From: Helichrysum umbraculigerum
Lineage: Eukaryota; Streptophyta; Magnoliopsida; Asterales; Asteraceae
DNA length: 64,000 bases
Direction of reading: 5' to 3'
Assembly: GCA_949592205.1 (NCBI GenBank)
Contig: CATIUR010000006.1
Span: forward strand, 11,859,001-11,923,000
The notes under the pieces are model-generated. The model searched no databases. It was not told where the DNA came from and saw only the letters and a list, made by a program, of their open reading frames with translations. A program made the translations under genes and the position numbers. Each line of letters opens with the position of its first letter. The stretch's first letter is position 1. Shown here piece by piece: positions 57,980 through 64,000 of the stretch.

Positions 57980-58657
57980 AAAGTAATATGTGCGGACCAT
58001 GATCAATCGTTTCGCAAACATAGTGAAACACTCTTTAAAGTGGTAAAGAAGGGTTCATGCAGAAAGTACATAGAAAGACATAGCTGTTAAACTGTGTGTG
58101 TCAAGTTTAGTCTGAAAGCTGCAAGCCTACGTGTGAAAGTAAGGTATTGTAGACTTGTTGAGCCCTTGATAGATTACGATAGAAAGTTGGATTACTAAAG
58201 ACTCTAATACAAAAACGAGTATAAAGAGCGTAACATTATAGCGGTTCTAAATGAAAACCGCTATATTGATCATAAAGTGGGTCCATTATCTACAATGGAG
58301 CGGTTTACCAGTCATAATGTGGGTCCCAAAAATACTAATGTGGCTGTTTAGGTTAAACGGCCTTAAGTAACAATGATTGTGGCGGTCAAGTGTACTCGCT
58401 ATAATTGTTTGATCCCATTAGTAGCGGTTATTAACAAACCGATCCACGATTAACAATATTTGTGCCGGGAAAATATACCCGTGAAAGTATTTGGAGCCAC
58501 TAATAGCGGTTTTCAGTAAATCGATCTACATGTAATGACATTTGTTCATGGGCCTTAATGGACTTAATAGTTTTGAAGTTGTGAGAAGATGAAAGCCGAA
58601 ACAAATGAACAAGTAAATCATTGGAACTTTAAATACTTCTTATTTTTTTAAACTAAT

Positions 58658-60996
58658 TGATATCGTGTAAAAAGTCACGTTTTTACTACCGATATCTCTC
58701 TCATTCTGGAGCAATACTTTGCATTTGGACTCAAACAACGCACAAATCAGTGATAATATGTTAAGAAGACCAAAATGAAGGTTGCAAGATAAAAATCAAA
58801 GAAAACGGCCGAGAAACAAAGATTCCACACACGTTTGAAGATTCAAGGCATCAAAACGAGATTTCAAGACTAAAGTACCCTTCACCAATATCCATTCTAT
58901 CCAAGATGTTCGTTTTTAAAATACGAATCCAACAGAAGAAGAATCAACTAAAACGGATAAAGAATGAAGATTCTACGCCCGCCGGAAGATCCAAATGATT
59001 CGTACGCAATATCTGGAGCTAGGAACCTCATCTGAGGTCCTATCCTATGTCAAAATCTTCGTTTTTGAATTACGAATCCAACAAAAAAAGAATCGACGCA
59101 AACGGACGCATAACGAAGAAAACACGCACGAATCGAGAAACGCAGCAAAAGACGGCGAACCGGGGCGGGGGTGGGCCAGCCGCCGCCAACCACCATACCA
59201 CCGCCGCCGGCCACCCTGTACCCGCCTCGGTTTCTTTTTTTGGAAACTTTTGGTACCTGGTGCGCCTACTTTTCGTGTTGTACGGTACCTGGTGCACCCT
59301 TTTGGCTACCTTTTTCTAACATGCACCTCTTGATGCTAATGTGAGCCAAAGCTCACCTATAAATAGGAGGCTTAGGTTTCATTTGTAACAACCTTGAAAA
59401 AACACCTAGAATACACTTTGTAATACATTTTCTCAATATCCACTCTTTTCTTTCTTTATTGTAATACTTCCTTAGTTAATTAGACTAGCTAATTAACTAA
59501 TCGAGGAAGATTTGTACGGAGGTGCTCCGGGACGCATTTGTAGCTACGAGTTATTGTATTTCGTTATCAGGTTTTAATCTATCTTCCATATCTAATTATG
59601 TTCGTTCTTTCTTTAATAAATTTAAATATGCATGCTAGAATTGCCATGATTAGCTAAATAACTCAATTGTCTGCTATGATAGTCGTTTAGGAGAGATTTA
59701 AATATGTGATTATATTGTATGCTATGAGATTGCGGGTGTTGTGTATCATGAATAGATGTAGGAATTGAATCTTTATCGTTTATCTGCCCAACTCATGTTG
59801 TGACTAAAACCTTATCCAAAAATGAACGTAGCTAACTCATAGGGTATATGTCACTTAGTTATACTATGTTTGATTGAATCATTGAACTCGGCATGGCCGG
59901 TGTTCTCTAGACCAAATTAGGATCCAAGAGACACGGAATATGAGAATAGAGGTAGATTAAGATTTAATTCAGACAGACGGTATTTTTGAGACAACTTTCG
60001 GAATATCCTCGATTTAATTAATACACTTGTATGCTTAGGTTTAACTATTATCTTGATTGTCTTATTGCATGTTCTTGTTTGATTGTTGCCTTAGGATTAT
60101 CGTACTAGTGAAATACACCTAGCCTTAATTATTGTGAAATAACATAACGGCCCATATTCGACTGTTCTTCGATATAGTACTGGAAATGCTTATGGCAAAG
60201 TACAAACGTATGGAAGTCGAGAACGACCGAAGGTAGTTGTGTTATGAATCAATTAACAAATGTATTACTTAAGTTTCTATTTGTAATATAAATCACCCCT
60301 GTCTTGTTGCTTACTTGAGTAATGTTGATAATTCATACGAATAAGTGATGACATCTTATATGACCGCTTAGACCAGTTCTTCCAACTTATTCCGACGAGG
60401 GTAAAACCCGTTTACATGATTGTTTATTCAACAAACTGTGCCATGATTCGGACATCTATGACGACCGAGATTGGGGAATAGGATTCGAGATTAACTGTCA
60501 GATGATATGGACATGCATTTGAGAGAACTTTCGGTGTATGTTTTAATATATTCTGCAACCCACGTGACATTCTATTTACCTGATTGTGGACACCTCCGCG
60601 TTAGCCCGATAGTAGGATCGTAGCAATAACTCACATTAACTTATGAACTTATCCTCCTTAGAACTCTTCACGCTTTAATATCACCTGAACCACTTTATAG
60701 TAGACAATCGCTTTAACTGCTGAACGCCCGAAGTAACCTCCATTTCTGACTTAATTTAGTTTAATCTTAGAATAGAAAACCCAAAACCTAAACCAACTCT
60801 CTTTCGCCCTAGCTAAATTCATAAAAGTCTCTAAATTCCCCTAGTTTCAATTCGTCGTGCTTTGAAGAACGATCCTAGGTCATACTTATCCTTTGCTAGC
60901 CCTTAGATTAGCAATAGTAGTAACCCTATAAATTTAAAATCCACTGTTGTAACCAGATAGTTATCGTTAACGACACCGACCTATCAGGACGCAACA
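58658..60996 (+). mobile_element. Solo LTR (2339 bp) with perfect TSD CTAAT
   Basis: The unit runs TGATATCGTG... to ...GACGCAACA, flanked by CTAAT at 58653-58657 and 60997-61001. It is the same family as 4035-6599 but in the opposite orientation. CCTATAAATAGG at 59357-59368 is a good TATA box, giving plus-strand transcription. A GC-rich CCGCCGCC region (59160-59215) matches the one in the other copy. No internal coding region remains. Confidence 0.9.
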
Positions 60997-61001
60997 CTAA
61001 T

Positions 61002-61900
61002 ATAAACTTATCCATTTTTATCACCCATATAAAATAAACTTGTATAACATGTCAATATTTCTTATGCTAAACACATACTTATTCTAAACTCATTAAACTA
61101 TTTTTCATAAATGCACTTTTTGGCCATTAGTAAAAATAAAATTACTATGGTTTTTGATTAGGACTTGAGGTATAAAAGAATTAATTTTTTACACGATTTA
61201 GTCTTTAATCTCGTATAGAAATTGAATTGATATTAGTGCCCTAGGTTTATGGTTTACCGTTAAACAAACAACTTAAAAGGATACTAATTTACTTCTCTAG
61301 AAAATAGGAAAATTGTTAATTCAAGTTTTACTTGATATTTATATGAATATTATGGTATTTAATAATGATCAACTAAACAATAGAGTATGTTTTTACTCCT
61401 ATTAAAACATTCAAATAATAGAAAAGTTTTGATATTTGTTTGTGAGGAAAAGAAAATTAGAAGGCGATTTAGATCGAAATTTTTATATATCCTACATCGC
61501 AAATAATAGAAAATGTGTATTGGTTTATATAACTCTTTTGATGCTCCTTTTTTAACAAGTGTTATCACTTGTAATTTCACCTAAAAGGTCATTTCCCTGT
61601 ATCATTATCATTGTAGGTTTGGTTGTTCCCTTCTATAAAAGGTTGTTTTCTGCGATCAGATATTTCGTCATCTATCTAAAATAAAAAATGGAGTTCTATA
61701 CTCGCAACAAACATCCTAAACAGAAGGGAGTTAGAAAGTCTATGTTGATAAAGGTATTTAAGAATGATCTTTTTTTAGTGGATACGATGTTGATTATTAT
61801 TTTTCTATGGTTGTCTCTTATTTGTTTAGTATGGCATTCACTCGATCTGTACAAGTTATCCATGGATTACAGTATTATACAGGTCCGTTTCAATTGTTTG
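61002..61900. other. Interior of the CACTA-like element with one unsupported small ORF
   Basis: AT-rich. TATAAAAGG near 61636 precedes a 73-residue frame (61688-61909) that has a hydrophobic segment (residues 34-50) but no recognisable domain. It may be a transposon leader; no function is assigned. Confidence 0.3.
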
Positions 61901-62189
61901 AACTATTAGTAGCGGTTCTTATTAAACCGATCCACAGGTGAAGAAATTTGTGCCGGGTTAATGGTAACCCGCTTCAATGTTGGAGCCATTAGTATTGGTT
62001 GTAGGTAAAACCGATCCACACTTAAAAAAATTTGTGGCATCAATATAAAAATAGCTTCAACTGTTGGTAGCTTTAGAAGCGGTTATACATAGACCGATCC
62101 AACAACAAGACATACACCGCTCGGATTGCTTACATGCACCGCTCCTTACTATTTTTCATAACAATTTTTTTGTGATAATAATTTGTACT

Positions 62190-63092
62190 AGAAATAAATA
62201 TATAACGCTCTTTTCATAAATGGAATCTTTAATTAGCAACTCGTGGATTATCAAGCCACACTCTTTCTTCGTCGTTGTTGGCTCATAGGGATACATTATG
62301 TTCGCCTCTTAGCAGAGGTATACTGACAGAGAATGGTGGTAACTCATCAAACTGATCATATTCTTCCACATCGACAACATTATTGGCACCAAGTAGACGG
62401 CGTTTACCTTGCAAGACGACGTGCCATCTTGATTGTGTCGGATCTTTAACATAAAATGCTTGGGTGGCTAGTTTTTGAAGAATGAAAGGTTCATCTACAT
62501 AGCCATTAATCGAAAGGTCGATAAGTGTAAAACCCAATTGAGGGTCAACCTTAACACCACCTCGTCTTTTATTCACTCACTTACACTAGAACATAGGTAC
62601 AGTAAACAAATGATAATCCAACTCCCAAATTTCTTGAATCTTACTATAATACAAATCTTTGGCAATCTTCATCCTTGTACTAAGATTCCCCCTGCTATAT
62701 TCAACCGTCGATGCTATAATAGTAACTCCACAATTTTGCGCCGCACATTTATCATCTTTTTTTGTGTGTAAAATTATTAACCGATAATGTCGTATCCTTC
62801 ATATGTCTTCACTTTGAAGTTTGGGCCTTCTCCCACTGCTTCCACTGTCTTATTAACACTTGGTTGACCGTAGTTTGCAGTCACAATGTCTTTCAACTAT
62901 TTTGCAAACTCTTTGTTGTGTTTGATCTTATACCAGGTGTTGTTCCTCCCAGCATGTGTTGCCCGTAATATCCTCATGTGTTCTGTAGTGTAGGGAGCAA
63001 GACATGACATGTGATCTAGGACTACAAAGTGTGCAAGCTATAAGAGATCACGACTTGGATTCATATCTTTCTCTCCGATTTTCCCAAGGCCA
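62190..63092 (-). pseudogene. Decayed CACTA (En/Spm) transposon ORF with DUF4216-type region
   Basis: Reading the minus strand from 63092, the phrases LAHFVVLDHMSC, EHMRILRATHAG, FKVKTYEGYDI, CGVTIIAST, IQEIWELDYH, VDPQLGFTLIDLS, EPFILQKLATQAFYVKDP, WHVVLQGKRR and YDQFDELPPFSV follow the order of the C-terminal region of CACTA transposase proteins (DUF4216 type; family recognition from memory). At least six in-frame stops occur (for example TAATAA near 62755, and TAG and TGA near 62575-62590). The longest open piece is 62283-62576 (97 residues). It is inactive. The upstream end is cut by the LTR at 63097. Confidence 0.8.
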
Positions 63093-63096
63093 GAAA

Positions 63097-64000
63097 TGTC
63101 ACACCCCGCCAAACGGTAATTACAATTACGTAGAGTGATTTGCGAAAGCTTAGTGACGTGGCGGGGGTGTGAGCAGTAAAACAACCAACAGTTACATACA
63201 TACTCAGAGCATATGATTATCGCAGAACGAAATAGATTAAGATGCCATTAGTTAAAGTTTTACAAATGATTACCACTTGAGAAGTGATAACAGTAATAGT
63301 AGTAGTTGAAACCAGTATTTCATAAAATACATAATATCAAAAGTAGATTTCATAGGTATGACTGCAATAGTTGCAGTTATACAGAGGAAATCCAGGTGTC
63401 CCAAAAGTAGTGGCATCCTAACAAGTCCAGGGTAGTCCGTCCTGATAATGCATGCAGATCTTACTTACGCTGCTAATTCCCTGAAAAACATAGAGTAAAA
63501 CGTCAACAAAATTGTTGAGTGAATTCACAGGTTTGTTCGTTATGTAGGAAACACAAGTTAATCATTTAAGAATAACATTTCCAAATAAGTGTTGTTTATC
63601 AAGTAGGAAACCCAAGTTATTAATAAATAACATTTCCCAATTCAGTTGTAGTTGTAATAGGAAACACAAGTTATTAATCAAATAACATTTCCTAAATCAG
63701 TTATCAGTAGGAAACACAGGTTAACCTAAATAAAGATTAACATTTCCAAAATAGTATATGTCGGAAAATCACTTCCTAAACAGTAGTTTTGTGTACGTGG
63801 GAATATTTAGACGGTGATCCCTTGAAAGGTGAGCTAAACCTGTCAAGTAAGGTAACCCGATCTAACCCTATAACCAAACCACAACCCTAATCTGTTGTTG
63901 TTTGCCATGCTGGACAATTAAGTATACGCTCCTAAATCCGTAGGAGGGTCGTCACGGCGATAGTACTATCCGTATACTCAGTGGCTAGAGTCACCTAGCT
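63097..64000. mobile_element. LTR of another retrotransposon (left end only)
   Basis: TGTCACACCCCGCC at 63097 is a gypsy-type LTR end inserted into the CACTA remnant. The sequence continues to the window edge without coding capacity. A repeated phrase (GTAGGAAACACAAGTTA, AATAACATTTCC) occurs about four times between 63545 and 63760. The other end is outside the window. Confidence 0.55.

Larger units (their letters stand above)
54649..58200 (-). pseudogene. Copia pol remnant (reverse transcriptase end and RNase H), interrupted by an LTR element
   Basis: On the minus strand the right part (about 58200-57985) shows degraded pol phrases (HEPFFTTLKR, HYVCETIDHG). The left part (55110-54649) continues with a degraded RNase H region and ends in QHQRMKHIKIDVHFV, VRHVPS, ANIFTEGL and SLNI, typical of the copia RNase H C-terminus. 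Stops and frame changes are frequent. The two halves are separated by the 2.86 kb LTR element at 55117-57979, which inserted into this copy. No protein is expected. Confidence 0.7.
58208..62178. mobile_element. CACTA-like non-autonomous element hosting a solo LTR
   Basis: Both ends carry arrays of subterminal words (AGCGGTT, AACCGATCCAC, TTTGTGCCGGG, GGAGCCA) at 58236-58530 and 61905-62140. The outer ends (ATACAAAAACG near 58210; ATCACAAAAAAATTG inverted near 62178) resemble decayed CACTACAAAAA termini. Without the nested LTR it is about 1.6 kb. The exact ends and a 3-bp duplication could not be fixed. Confidence 0.45.

Noticed and set aside
59047..59333. Plus-strand ORFs of 90 and 112 residues
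   Set aside because: They lie in the GC-rich part of a solo LTR and have counterparts only in the other copy of that LTR.

Overview
The window looks like nuclear DNA from a repeat-rich eudicot, most likely an Asteraceae (daisy-family) species. The terpene synthase reads most like Asteraceae ent-kaurene synthases as I remember them. A broken ORF at 2.1-7.7 kb follows the pattern I remember for the extra ORF downstream of pol in Asteraceae Ty1/copia elements. There are no bacterial features. Only two ordinary plant genes are visible. One is an intronless BAHD acyltransferase on the minus strand (25139-26506). The other is a 13-exon ent-kaurene-synthase-like diterpene synthase on the plus strand (50576-54247). 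Everything else is transposable elements, their remnants, or featureless AT-rich DNA.

Layout. 0-8.4 kb: the edge of a gypsy-type LTR, then the 3' part of a decayed copia element whose extra ORF is split by a 2.6 kb solo LTR. 8.4-10.8 kb: an LTR remnant, a foldback element and a degenerate AAATGCAGTA array. 10.8-17.3 kb: AT-rich DNA with microsatellites, one foldback element, one small MITE and Helitron-like ends. 17.3-23.9 kb: an old LTR relic carrying two nested solo LTRs, each with a perfect 5-bp target duplication. 25-27 kb: the BAHD gene with a MITE directly against its TATA box. 27-31.3 kb: two hAT-type elements with perfect 8-bp duplications, a tRNA-derived SINE and a foldback element. 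31.5-42 kb: an intact young Ty3/gypsy chromovirus (9.8 kb, LTRs that look identical, TSD ATCCG, one 1481-aa polyprotein) inside an older TIR element. 42-50.3 kb: MITEs, foldbacks, a hAT element and several Helitron-like 3' ends. 50.6-54.2 kb: the diterpene synthase. 54.6-58.2 kb: a minus-strand copia pol remnant interrupted by a 2.86 kb non-autonomous LTR element. 58.2-63.1 kb: a CACTA-like element with a nested solo LTR, then a decayed CACTA transposase-region ORF. 63.1-64 kb: the start of another LTR.

The strongest biological signal is in the diterpene synthase. All exon phases from exon 2 on are consistent and the class I aspartate-rich motif is present. However, the conserved Pro-Ile of plant ent-kaurene synthases (around Ile638 of the Arabidopsis enzyme) reads Val-Thr here, a position known to switch product outcome. 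The only plausible first exon also has an in-frame stop where a plastid transit peptide should be. This suggests a neofunctionalised or decaying paralogue rather than the housekeeping gibberellin enzyme. A second theme is that several different LTR families here each carry a cluster of short, family-specific palindromic words inside the LTR.
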